A stretch of DNA of 9,978 nt. It comes from Candidatus Azambacteria bacterium RBG_16_47_10 (GTDB taxonomy: Bacteria > Patescibacteriota > Minisyncoccia > GWC2-36-17 > WO2-46-25). Below the pieces are notes generated by a model. The model worked only from the letters and a program-made list of their open reading frames with translations, did not search any database and was not told where the DNA came from. Within the stretch, counting starts at the first letter, position 1, and each line of letters opens with the position of its first letter. Below are positions 1-6,538 of this stretch, in pieces. Location: NCBI GenBank assembly GCA_001773975.1, contig MEYI01000024.1:1336-11313 (forward strand), in the 5' to 3' direction. Made by a program: the position numbers and the translations under genes.

Positions 1-210
1 ATGAAGGCACGGGAGGAAAAAAAGAATATTGAGGATCTCGCCAAGCATGATCCTGATATCAAGAAGTATCTTGCCTTGATGTCAGCGCCGCAGAAAAAGG
101 TGTTTCATTACCCGCATCGCACGTATACGGGCGATGCGGCAAAAAAGGCGCGCAGGGTAGCAGGACTTTGGGCAGAGGTATTCAATATACCACTACAAAC
201 CAGGAGGTAA
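1..210 (+). CDS. Small basic hypothetical protein, possibly 5'-truncated
   Basis: An open frame of at least 69 residues starts with the very first base of the window, so the ATG at 1 may be an internal methionine and the true start may lie outside. I do not recognise the family. The product is rich in Lys and Arg, has no hydrophobic segment, and looks soluble and cytoplasmic. Its last two sense codons are AGG AGG (Arg-Arg) followed by TAA, and these same bases form the Shine-Dalgarno sequence of purC 10 bases downstream. Translation of the two genes is therefore probably coupled, which is the main reason to believe this frame is real. No function can be assigned; the link to purC is by position only. 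Confidence 0.5.
   Translation: MKAREEKKNIEDLAKHDPDIKKYLALMSAPQKKVFHYPHRTYTGDAAKKARRVAGLWAEVFNIPLQTRR
202..207 (+). promoter_or_regulatory. Strong Shine-Dalgarno of purC
   Basis: AGGAGG lies 9 bases before the purC ATG at 217 and fixes that start. It overlaps the final two Arg codons of the upstream ORF, an arrangement typical of translational coupling. Full-consensus ribosome binding sites are rare in this window: only purC and the gene at 1237 have one. Confidence 0.85.
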
Positions 211-216
211 TGCACA

Positions 217-1089
217 ATGACACAGATCGTAGGAAGGGTGCCGCGAGGACACGTAGTTCGCGCCGAAGGAAAGACAAAGATTATATGGGTGCGTATACGC
301 AAAAGAAAGAAAAGGGGTCTTGCTCAGAACAAGCCGTTCGTGACCGCAGGAGACGGGAAGCATCGGGAATTTGTTCCCGGGAAAGAGATCGCAGTCACTG
401 AAACGACGTGCAACATCTTTAGATTGCTCAATAGGAGCGGTATTCCAACGCATTATCATAAGAAGATAAATGCAGATACATATCTGATCAGTTTACTCGA
501 CATGATCCCGATAGAGATCGTGGTCCGGAGAAAAGCATTCGGTTCGTACCTCAAGAGAAATTCTCATGAGGCAGAGGGCACGACGTTCGCGCAACCGCTC
601 GTGGAGTTCTTCTATAAGAACGACACCATGAGTGATCCGATGATGATCTGGCAGCCTGAGCATCAGTGCTTCCGCTTGTATCATCCGCATGAGCCGCCGG
701 AAGAGCGCGGAGCAATAGGGGATCTGAAAGCAGGCCTTGATCCGCTTATTCCGCGTAATGAGGCAGAGATAGAGCGGCTTGAGGTTATCGCCATCGAAGC
801 GTTCCTTGTGCTTGAAGAAGCATTCAAGCACGTCGGCATAACGCTTGTCGACTTCAAGATCGAGTGCGGATATGACCAGGATAGAAGACTGTACATCGGT
901 GATCAGATCGACGGCGACTCATGCCGCTTGTGGATGGGCGGAGACAAGAGCAAGGCAGTGGATAAAGACCGCTACCGCAACATCGTAAAGCAGGGAAGGG
1001 TTCCCACTCCCGAGGAGCGTGCGTTGATCATCGGTGATTATCAGCGCATCGCCACGATGGCATCATCGTTCGGTCTTATGGGTTTGTAA
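217..1089 (+). CDS. purC: Phosphoribosylaminoimidazole-succinocarboxamide synthase (SAICAR synthetase)
   Basis: PurC joins aspartate to CAIR using ATP, giving SAICAR in de novo purine synthesis in the cytoplasm. The family is recognised from the N-terminal EGKTKIIW nucleotide-binding strand (residues 17-24), the IPTHYHKKI stretch (76-84), the first signature region MIPIEIVVRRKAFGS (96-110), FYKND (132-136), the second signature LVDFKIECG (210-218) and the GDQIDGDSCRLW block (228-239), equivalent to the usual ADEISPDTCRLW. At 290 residues it is longer than the roughly 240-residue E. coli enzyme. Two signature positions look unusual: Phe109 where Thr or Ala normally precedes Gly-Ser, and Cys217 where Phe normally precedes Gly. 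The start is set by AGGAGG 9 bases upstream. I counted 10 TTC to 2 TTT for Phe and 14 AAG to 6 AAA for Lys, a stronger bias than in alaS. No other purine gene is in view. The family call is firm; activity is inferred. Confidence 0.93.
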   Translation: MTQIVGRVPRGHVVRAEGKTKIIWVRIRKRKKRGLAQNKPFVTAGDGKHREFVPGKEIAVTETTCNIFRLLNRSGIPTHYHKKINADTYLISLLDMIPIEIVVRRKAFGSYLKRNSHEAEGTTFAQPLVEFFYKNDTMSDPMMIWQPEHQCFRLYHPHEPPEERGAIGDLKAGLDPLIPRNEAEIERLEVIAIEAFLVLEEAFKHVGITLVDFKIECGYDQDRRLYIGDQIDGDSCRLWMGGDKSKAVDKDRYRNIVKQGRVPTPEERALIIGDYQRIATMASSFGLMGL

Positions 1090-1108
1090 CGCACATTTGC
1101 AAAGATAA

Positions 1109-1145
1109 AAAAGCGCCGAATATGAAAATATTCGGCGCTTTTCTG
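1109..1145 (+). terminator. Rho-independent terminator after purC
   Basis: A perfect 15-bp stem (1109-1123 with 1128-1142) has a GC-rich core AGCGCCGAATA, is closed by a GAAA tetraloop (1124-1127), and ends in a T run. It sits 20 bases after the purC stop and separates the purC unit from the next gene. The A tract on the 5' side could let it work on the opposite strand too, but no minus-strand gene needs it. Confidence 0.92.
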
Positions 1146-1146
1146 T

Positions 1147-1173
1147 TTGACAAATAGGTAAAATCATTATACT
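1147..1173 (+). promoter_or_regulatory. Candidate sigma-70-type promoter of the 1237 gene
   Basis: A perfect TTGACA -35 box (1147-1152) is followed by TATACT (1168-1173) as -10. The spacer is 15 bases, shorter than the ideal 17; the weaker TACTTT at 1170 would give 17. It lies directly after the purC terminator and 63 bases before the next ATG, so a dedicated promoter is expected here. Sequence-based inference only. Confidence 0.5.
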
Positions 1174-1225
1174 TTCGAGATAGTCCTTTTCATATAAAAA
1201 CTCACTGCTGTTAAACCCGTATATA

Positions 1226-1231
1226 AGGAGG
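1226..1231 (+). promoter_or_regulatory. Strong Shine-Dalgarno of the 1237 gene
   Basis: AGGAGG within AAGGAGGAGGGG lies 5 bases before the ATG at 1237. It supports that start over the in-frame ATG at 1249, which would be 17 bases away. Confidence 0.8.
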
Positions 1232-1236
1232 AGGGG

Positions 1237-1749
1237 ATGAAGATTGAGATGAAGGGAAGGTTTCGGAAGTCGTCGCTCGCGATTCTGCTCGTATTTGCAA
1301 GCGTGATGGCAATCTTGTTTTTTACTGCAATAAGTGCGAGGGGAATTCCGCTGGGATTTGACAGGATGGTCACTATACAACCCGCGACCACGACGTATTC
1401 GATGGTGTCATGCGCGAATTTTCAGGTCCAGGGAGCGCTGAAAAAAGTATGTGCCGGCCCGGGATCTCTGCTTCCGGAGATCGGGGAAGATAAGGAGTCA
1501 TTCGAAGACAACTTCATGCTTATGATGGTCCTTGGTGGAAAGGAGATTCCTTTCACGTCATGGCTTTACGTAGTGAAGCCGGATCCAGAGTCCCATGATC
1601 TGCTCGTTAATCTCTTTAACGGTGAGCGCATCTATGCGGTCGGAATAGGCGATACGTTCGCTACGGCCATGGATGATCTCAGAGCAAACTTTGAGGAAGA
1701 GGGGGTTTCCACTTCAGCGAGCACACCGAGAAAAGACATCAGTATATGA
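1237..1749 (+). CDS. Hypothetical membrane-anchored or secreted protein
   Basis: I do not recognise this 170-residue protein. Residues 1-12 are basic, followed by a hydrophobic stretch at about 14-33, giving an N-terminal signal peptide or signal anchor; ISA ending at Ala34 could be a signal peptidase site. The remaining roughly 135 residues would lie outside the membrane. They include a Thr-rich stretch (51-53), two cysteines (Cys59 and Cys72) that could form a disulfide, a central region with SFEDNFMLMMVLGG (92-105) and SWLYVV, and a hydrophilic Ser/Thr-rich tail after about residue 154 that looks disordered. The gene is monocistronic, with a promoter-like sequence, a strong SD and its own terminator, so it is probably expressed independently of purC and alaS. 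The function is unknown; its placement between purC and alaS says nothing clear about its role. Confidence 0.85.
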   Translation: MKIEMKGRFRKSSLAILLVFASVMAILFFTAISARGIPLGFDRMVTIQPATTTYSMVSCANFQVQGALKKVCAGPGSLLPEIGEDKESFEDNFMLMMVLGGKEIPFTSWLYVVKPDPESHDLLVNLFNGERIYAVGIGDTFATAMDDLRANFEEEGVSTSASTPRKDISI

Positions 1750-1759
1750 TCGGATGTCA

Positions 1760-1795
1760 AAAAAGCCCCGCGTATAACGCGGGGCTTTTTCTTTT
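1760..1795 (+). terminator. Rho-independent terminator after the 1237 gene
   Basis: A perfect 14-bp stem (1760-1773 with 1777-1790) with GC core GCCCCGCGT and an ATA loop (1774-1776) is followed by CTTTT. It starts 10 bases after the TGA stop and cleanly separates this gene from the alaS cluster. Confidence 0.93.
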
Positions 1796-1819
1796 CATAT
1801 TCCATTTCTAATATTTTTT

Positions 1820-1828
1820 TGATAGAAT
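1820..1828 (+). promoter_or_regulatory. Extended -10 promoter of alaS, likely giving a leaderless mRNA
   Basis: TGATAGAAT matches an extended -10 element (TGn followed by TAGAAT, five of six bases of TATAAT). Only 8 bases separate it from the ATG at 1837, so transcription would start at or within a base or two of the start codon. A T-rich tract lies upstream and no good -35 is visible, as is usual for extended -10 promoters. There is no SD in front of alaS, which agrees with leaderless initiation. This is inference from sequence. Confidence 0.55.
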
Positions 1829-1836
1829 GCGCCAGT

Positions 1837-3696
1837 ATGACACTCAATGAAACAAGACAAAAATTCTTAGATTTTTTCCGCGCGAAACAGCATGCGATCA
1901 TCGCATCGGCGTCACTCGTACCTGAAGACAAAACGGTGTTGTTTGTCACCGCGGGGATGCAGCCGCTCGTGCCGTATCTGATGGGCGAGAAAAAACCCCC
2001 CGACGGCGCGCGTCTTGCCGACGCGCAGAAATGCTTGCGCACCGACGATATTTTGGAAGTGGGGGATAATCGGCATCACACGTTTTTTGAAATGCTCGGA
2101 AATTGGTCGCTTGGCGACTATTTTAAAAAAGAATCCATTGCATGGAGCTTCGAGCTTTTAACGTCGAAGGATTGGTTTGGCATCGACCCGGCAAAGATAT
2201 ATGTGACCGTATTTGAGGGTGATGCATCGCTTGGCGTCCCGCAGGATGACGAATCGATCGAATATTGGAAAGAGGCATTTGCGAGTATCGGCATGGATGC
2301 AAGCGTGGAAAACGGGCGTATCCGTATGTATCCGAAGAAAAAGAATTGGTGGGAATTGCCCGGTACCGGTCCGTGCGGTCCGGATACGGAGATCTTTTAT
2401 GATACCGGCAAAGAACATGATCCCTCGTTTGGCGAAACATGCCATCAAAACTGTGATTGCGGCCGGTTTGTGGAGATCTGGAACAACGTATTCATGGAAT
2501 ATGAGAAGAAGGAAGATGGGAGTGGTGGGTATGTGTATACGCCGCTTGCGCACAAAAGTGTGGACACCGGCATGGGTTTAGAGCGCATTGCCATGGTGCT
2601 TCAAGGAAAAGAAACGGTGTTTGAGACTGATATTTTTTCTGCGATCATCGCGTCGGTTGAAAATAAAGACATCCCATACGCGCATGAGGAGCGCCGATAT
2701 CGTATTATCGCCGACCATGTGCGCGCGGCGGTGTTTTTGATATCCGATGGCGTGCTGCCTTCCAATGTCGACCGCGGGTATATTTTACGCAACCTTGTGC
2801 GTCGCGCCATTACACATGCAAAGATCCTGAAATTGGCGGATGATTTTTACCGTGCGCCGATCGAGCGTATTCATACATACTATCAGGCACAGTATCATTT
2901 GCTGCCTACGGAAGAAATTCTTTCAGTGATCCAAAAAGAATATAGTGCGTTCATGCATGCTTTTGAAAAAGGTATGAAAGAATTTCACATGCTTTCAGAA
3001 AAAGTACGTGCAACGGAAGCTCACATGATAGCGGGAAAGGATGCGTTCGATCTTCAGCAGACATTCGGATTCAGGCTTGAGCTGATGCTTGATCTTGCAA
3101 AGGATGCGGGCGTCAGTATCGATGAAAAGGGATTCTGGGAGGAATACAAAAAGCACCAGGAAGTATCGCGCGCGGGCGCGGAGAAGAAATTCGGCGGACA
3201 CGGCATGAAATTGCAGACCGGGGAGTTGAAGGCGGCAGATGATGCCGAGCTTGTAAAAGTAACACGCTTGCATACCGCAACGCATTTGTTACAGGCGGCG
3301 CTCCGCGAAGTGCTCGGGGATCATGTGCGTCAGCGCGGGTCAGACATCACAGCGGAGCGGTTGCGGTTTGACTTTATCCACACCCAGAAAATGACAGACG
3401 AAGAAAAAAAGAAGGTGGAGGATATCGTGAATGCGCATATCGGTGAAGCATTGCCGGTTGTTCATAAGGAAATGGCCATCGATGATGCGGAAAAAACGGG
3501 AGCGCTGATGTTTGATAAGGAAAAATACGGAAATACGGTGAGTGTTTACACCATCGGTAATGAGGAAAACGCTATTTCAAAAGAATTGTGTGGGGGTCCG
3601 CATGTGGATAACACGAAAGAGATCGGGCATTTTACTATCGTAAAAGAGGAGGCGTCATCTGCCGGCGTACGGAGGATCCGTGCGACCATAGCTTAA
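1837..3696 (+). CDS. alaS: Alanyl-tRNA synthetase, short form without C-Ala domain
   Basis: AlaRS charges tRNA-Ala with alanine and hydrolyses mischarged Ser- or Gly-tRNA-Ala. The class II catalytic core is clear: KCLRTDD (65-71) leading into RHHTFFEMLGNWSLGDYF (79-96), GTGPCGPDTEIF (176-187), EIWNNVFMEY (213-222), and motif 3 VDTGMGLER (242-250). The tRNA-recognition helical region follows, with GKDAFDLQQTFGF at 400-412. The editing domain keeps all four metal ligands: His479 and His483 in HTATH, Cys585 and His589 in CGGPH. The protein ends at 619 residues, directly after the editing domain, against about 876 in E. coli; the C-terminal oligomerisation/tRNA-elbow domain (C-Ala) is absent. A Cys cluster CHQNCDCG (202-209) lies in the catalytic domain. 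I chose ATG 1837 over the in-frame TTG at 1819, since family members begin near this point and the -10 element lies between the two. The next gene starts 4 bases after the stop. Confidence 0.97.
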   Translation: MTLNETRQKFLDFFRAKQHAIIASASLVPEDKTVLFVTAGMQPLVPYLMGEKKPPDGARLADAQKCLRTDDILEVGDNRHHTFFEMLGNWSLGDYFKKESIAWSFELLTSKDWFGIDPAKIYVTVFEGDASLGVPQDDESIEYWKEAFASIGMDASVENGRIRMYPKKKNWWELPGTGPCGPDTEIFYDTGKEHDPSFGETCHQNCDCGRFVEIWNNVFMEYEKKEDGSGGYVYTPLAHKSVDTGMGLERIAMVLQGKETVFETDIFSAIIASVENKDIPYAHEERRYRIIADHVRAAVFLISDGVLPSNVDRGYILRNLVRRAITHAKILKLADDFYRAPIERIHTYYQAQYHLLPTEEILSVIQKEYSAFMHAFEKGMKEFHMLSEKVRATEAHMIAGKDAFDLQQTFGFRLELMLDLAKDAGVSIDEKGFWEEYKKHQEVSRAGAEKKFGGHGMKLQTGELKAADDAELVKVTRLHTATHLLQAALREVLGDHVRQRGSDITAERLRFDFIHTQKMTDEEKKKVEDIVNAHIGEALPVVHKEMAIDDAEKTGALMFDKEKYGNTVSVYTIGNEENAISKELCGGPHVDNTKEIGHFTIVKEEASSAGVRRIRATIA

Positions 3697-3700
3697 ATTT

Positions 3701-4810
3701 ATGCCATTTATATCACCCAACGAAGCGTTTCACGGATATACGAGCGCTATCATTGTCGGCATATATTCCGACATGATTACCGCATCAGCAGTAAAGAAAG
3801 AAGGTGTAACACCAGTTGTCGTGGCAATAGCTTCGGAATCGATGAGTGGTATTGATGCCGTGGAGGGTTTGTTTTCCACAGAGAAGATCATGTTTAACAT
3901 GGAGAAGGCGATCATGGGTCTGCCGCATGAAGCGAGGATGCCCGGGAGTATGGTTATTGTCGCGCTTGGTCCGGGATCGGGGACATGTGCGTATACGGTT
4001 GCGGAGCGAAAAAGGGAATTGAAGGATCGGAAGATGACTGCGGAAGAAGTGAATGCGATCATTGCCGCGACGAATACGGAAAAGGAAAGCGGTGTGATAT
4101 CTGCGCAATACCCGGAACATTTTTCCATAGATGGATTTTCCGTTTCCGGTCTTGAGGGGTTAAACGGGGAAGATGTGGTTGTGGGAATGGTACGGGTTGC
4201 ATGCGACGAGGTATTGGAGAAGGAATTCGCCGCCCGCATGACAACGTTTGATTTACGGTATGGCGGAATGATCGATATGCGCTACGCAGCAATGCGTTTC
4301 GATCATTTTTTTGAGAAGGCGGCGAGTGCGCTTTTGATATGTATATTTGAACACGAAACACATATTGCGCTGATGCATGAAAAAGCAGTGTACTCTATTG
4401 GCGCGGCGCGCACGGGATATGGTATACTGTGTGCAGATATTGCGCGGTCATTTTCCGTTGGGATCGAAGAGGCGAAAGAGATCGTTCGCGCGTATCGTAC
4501 ACAAGAACTTAACGACGGCACGCACGCGAGCGTCGCGGATGCATGTGCCGCCGGAGCGCAAAAGATCGTACAGGCGGTGAAGGATGTGATCACGGGGATG
4601 GATTCGGCGCATATTATCCCGGGGAACATGCATGTCGTATGTTCCGATGTCATGCCCGAGATTACGGCGCAGTTTGTTGCAGGCGCATGGTTTACTGATC
4701 TTCCCGTCGAAAGAAATGCGTCAGTTTCTCTGTTCTCTGAGGAGAAAAGCAAGAGATTTTGTACGCCGTATGATTATGTATCAGCTGATTTTTTAACACG
4801 GCACCATTAA
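3701..4810 (+). CDS. Divergent FtsA/PilM-like actin-fold protein with degenerate nucleotide site
   Basis: This 369-residue protein has the order of elements found in FtsA and PilM, the ASKHA-fold proteins that link membrane partners to division or pilus machines. Residues 16-31 (AIIVGIYSDMITASAV) align with the phosphate-1 strand pair; about 83-170 resemble the SHS2/1C subdomain, including the helix MTAEEVNAIIAA and FSIDGFSV followed by GLNGEDVVVGMVRV; 210-224 (ALLICIFEHETHIAL) sit where phosphate-2 DxGxxxT is expected; 234-262 (GAARTGYGILCADIARSF, then GIEEAKEIV) match the GG-x-DIA and AE-IK segment. The key acidic and glycine residues are missing: Tyr22 and Phe216 stand where Asp or Gly would be, so ATP binding is probably weak or lost. 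No clear amphipathic C-terminal anchor is seen. It starts 4 bases after alaS without an SD and is followed 13 bases later by a single-pass membrane protein. The fold assignment is moderate; the function is inferred. A fully unrelated fold is possible. Confidence 0.8.
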   Translation: MPFISPNEAFHGYTSAIIVGIYSDMITASAVKKEGVTPVVVAIASESMSGIDAVEGLFSTEKIMFNMEKAIMGLPHEARMPGSMVIVALGPGSGTCAYTVAERKRELKDRKMTAEEVNAIIAATNTEKESGVISAQYPEHFSIDGFSVSGLEGLNGEDVVVGMVRVACDEVLEKEFAARMTTFDLRYGGMIDMRYAAMRFDHFFEKAASALLICIFEHETHIALMHEKAVYSIGAARTGYGILCADIARSFSVGIEEAKEIVRAYRTQELNDGTHASVADACAAGAQKIVQAVKDVITGMDSAHIIPGNMHVVCSDVMPEITAQFVAGAWFTDLPVERNASVSLFSEEKSKRFCTPYDYVSADFLTRHH

Positions 4811-4823
4811 CAGTGCGAAATGT

Positions 4824-6497
4824 ATGAGAAAATTGTTGTATGTACATCCCGAAGAAAGCATCGCATATCTTATTGATCGAATAGAGAACACGGAAGACGC
4901 GACCATTTATCTTGCGGCGGATGATCATCCTGGTTTGTTTACGGATCCGGTAAATATGAAATTACTTGTGCGCGAGGCGCAGGCGCTAGGAAAGGATATT
5001 GTTATCGTTTCAGAAAATCCTACGGTCCTGGTAACGGCAAAAAGCGCAAATGTTGATACTATTACGGCAAGCGTGCGCGATCTGGAACGGGAAAACACCG
5101 AGGCGGGAATTTCGGCGGCGGATCAACAGAATGTTCAGCAGGTGGAAGAAGATGTTCCCGTGAAGATCGTTCGCGATGAAGATGGTGTCACCGCAACGCC
5201 AGCATCTGAACCATACGAAGAAGATCTCTCCGAGGAGGATCTTTCATCTGCGACGTTGTTTTCTCCCCCGGAGTCCGATTACGAACATCCATATGATGAA
5301 TCAATGCGAAAGGAAGAAACTCGTGAGCGGGCGATGAAGAGATCGAGCAGTCCGTTGACCATACGCTTTATCGCGGCGTCGTTTGCGGTGCTTGCGCTTG
5401 TCATCGGCGGCGCTTTTTATATTCTTTCACCGAAGCTTACCGTGCAGATCGTGCCAAAAAAGGAGGTTGTCCGTTTTGATTTTTCCGCAATTGCCGATAC
5501 GACGATATCAACGGTAAATGTGGATGACGGGCACATTCCCGGGCAGATGATCACGGTGGAAAAAGAGGTGAGCGATATATTTACCGCGACAGGAAAGAGC
5601 GATCAGGCGGCAAAGGCGGAGGGGACGGTCGCATTGTACAATGAATACAGCTCGAGCCCGCAATCGTTGGTGCGCAATACGCGATTACGATCCCCGGATG
5701 GGAAAATATTTCGTTTGACAGCACAGGCAACCGTGCCGGGCGCGACCGTGCAAGGAGGGAAGGTGATAACGCCGGGAACAGTGTCCGTGTCTGTTGTTGC
5801 CGATCAGGCGGGCGTAGCGTATAATATCGGTCCATCTGAATTTTCTATTCCCGGATTTGAGGGAACCGATAAGTTCACGAAGTTCCGGGGCGTGTCGACC
5901 ACAGCAATGGCGGGGGGCAGCGCGCGCGAAGGATATGTTGCGACCGCCGGTGATCTGGATGTGGCAAAGAAAGCAATGACTGATGGGTTGATCTCTGCGG
6001 CAAAGCAGGAGGTGGAAAAGAATATTCCAAAAGGATCGGTGATATTGCCGTCAGCTACGCAGCAAAGCGCAATGGAGCTTTTCTCGGATGCTCCCGACTC
6101 AGACGGAAAATATACCGCACGGTTAAAGGCGACATTCAGCGTGTTCGTGTTTTCAGAAAATGATATTGCTGCGCTTGCAGAGCATGAGCTGGCAAAGCGT
6201 CTGTTGCCGTCGCAAAAGTCATTACCGCATACTCGCGTATTATCGTATGAAGGAGAGGAGTTTAAGCAGGGAAAGACAGCGCTGAGCTTCACGGTAAAAG
6301 CGAATGAGCTGGTCTCTGGAGTCGTGAATGTTGACGCATTAAGGGAATCGCTTGCCGGAAAGGGTGAAGTCGAGATTCGGTCTCTTTTGAAAGAATATGA
6401 TACAATGGAAAGTGCCGAGGTGATATTTTCTCCACGTTGGATATCACTTGCCCCGGAAAACACGAAGCGGATAATCGTCACCATTGAGGATCAATAG
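4824..6497 (+). CDS. Single-pass membrane protein with baseplate-J-like ectodomain
   Basis: A 557-residue protein in four parts. Residues 1-90 form an alpha/beta cytoplasmic domain (MRKLLYVHPEESIAYLIDRI, later GKDIVIVSENPTVL) that looks Rossmann-like. Residues 91-178 are an acidic, low-complexity linker with EEDLSEEDLSS and a basic end just before the membrane. A single transmembrane helix follows at about 181-201 (IAASFAVLALVIGGAFYIL). The ectodomain, 202-557, contains a baseplate-J/gp47-like beta region: GTVALYNEYSSSPQSLV (267-283), RSPDGKIFRLT (289-299), TPGTVSVSVVADQAGVAYN (316-334) and SIPGFEG (341-347). The remaining roughly 190 residues are a mixed helix/strand tail with no recognised motif. 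Proteins of this architecture are frequent in CPR genomes and generally uncharacterised; nothing here indicates a phage tail. With basic residues on the inner side the N-terminus is predicted inside the cell. It follows the FtsA-like gene by 13 bases, suggesting a physical partner. There is no SD. Family call good, function unknown. Confidence 0.88.
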   Translation: MRKLLYVHPEESIAYLIDRIENTEDATIYLAADDHPGLFTDPVNMKLLVREAQALGKDIVIVSENPTVLVTAKSANVDTITASVRDLERENTEAGISAADQQNVQQVEEDVPVKIVRDEDGVTATPASEPYEEDLSEEDLSSATLFSPPESDYEHPYDESMRKEETRERAMKRSSSPLTIRFIAASFAVLALVIGGAFYILSPKLTVQIVPKKEVVRFDFSAIADTTISTVNVDDGHIPGQMITVEKEVSDIFTATGKSDQAAKAEGTVALYNEYSSSPQSLVRNTRLRSPDGKIFRLTAQATVPGATVQGGKVITPGTVSVSVVADQAGVAYNIGPSEFSIPGFEGTDKFTKFRGVSTTAMAGGSAREGYVATAGDLDVAKKAMTDGLISAAKQEVEKNIPKGSVILPSATQQSAMELFSDAPDSDGKYTARLKATFSVFVFSENDIAALAEHELAKRLLPSQKSLPHTRVLSYEGEEFKQGKTALSFTVKANELVSGVVNVDALRESLAGKGEVEIRSLLKEYDTMESAEVIFSPRWISLAPENTKRIIVTIEDQ

Positions 6498-6508
6498 CTG
6501 GGGTAGTG

Positions 6509-6517
6509 TGGTATATT
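6509..6517 (+). promoter_or_regulatory. Candidate extended -10 upstream of infA (distal)
   Basis: TGGTATATT is an extended -10 (TGn plus TATATT, five of six consensus bases), 12 bases after the preceding stop codon. Transcription would start near 6524, giving a leader of roughly 58 bases before infA. No terminator separates the upstream cluster from the ribosomal genes, so read-through is also likely. Confidence 0.4.
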
Positions 6518-6520
6518 TTT

Positions 6521-6538
6521 CCCACAGTGTCGCGTGGG
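6521..6538 (+). other. Small hairpin in the infA leader
   Basis: CCCAC (6521-6525) can pair with GTGGG (6534-6538) around an 8-base loop. It is not followed by T residues, so it is not an intrinsic terminator. Part of the 5' arm (6522-6526) can instead pair with TGTGG at 6507-6511. Both stems are only 5 bp, so a regulatory role is speculative. Confidence 0.25.

Noticed and set aside
168..401. Plus-strand open frame overlapping the start of purC
   Set aside because: Arg-rich out-of-frame reading of purC with no family resemblance.
1819..1836. TTG start giving alaS six extra residues
   Set aside because: The extra codons fall in the -10 element and AlaRS family members start near the ATG at 1837.
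3730..4752. Several minus-strand open frames of 100-169 codons
   Set aside because: All overlap the FtsA-like gene antisense, are compositionally biased, and show no recognisable motif.
5804..6484. Long open frame (226 codons) on the minus strand
   Set aside because: It lies fully antisense to the baseplate-J-like gene, has Ser/Phe-rich low-quality sequence with no family resemblance, and no SD or promoter supports it.
4824..6497. Phage tail baseplate protein or prophage remnant
   Set aside because: The protein has a cytoplasmic domain and transmembrane helix, and no other phage gene is nearby; only the ectodomain resembles baseplate J.
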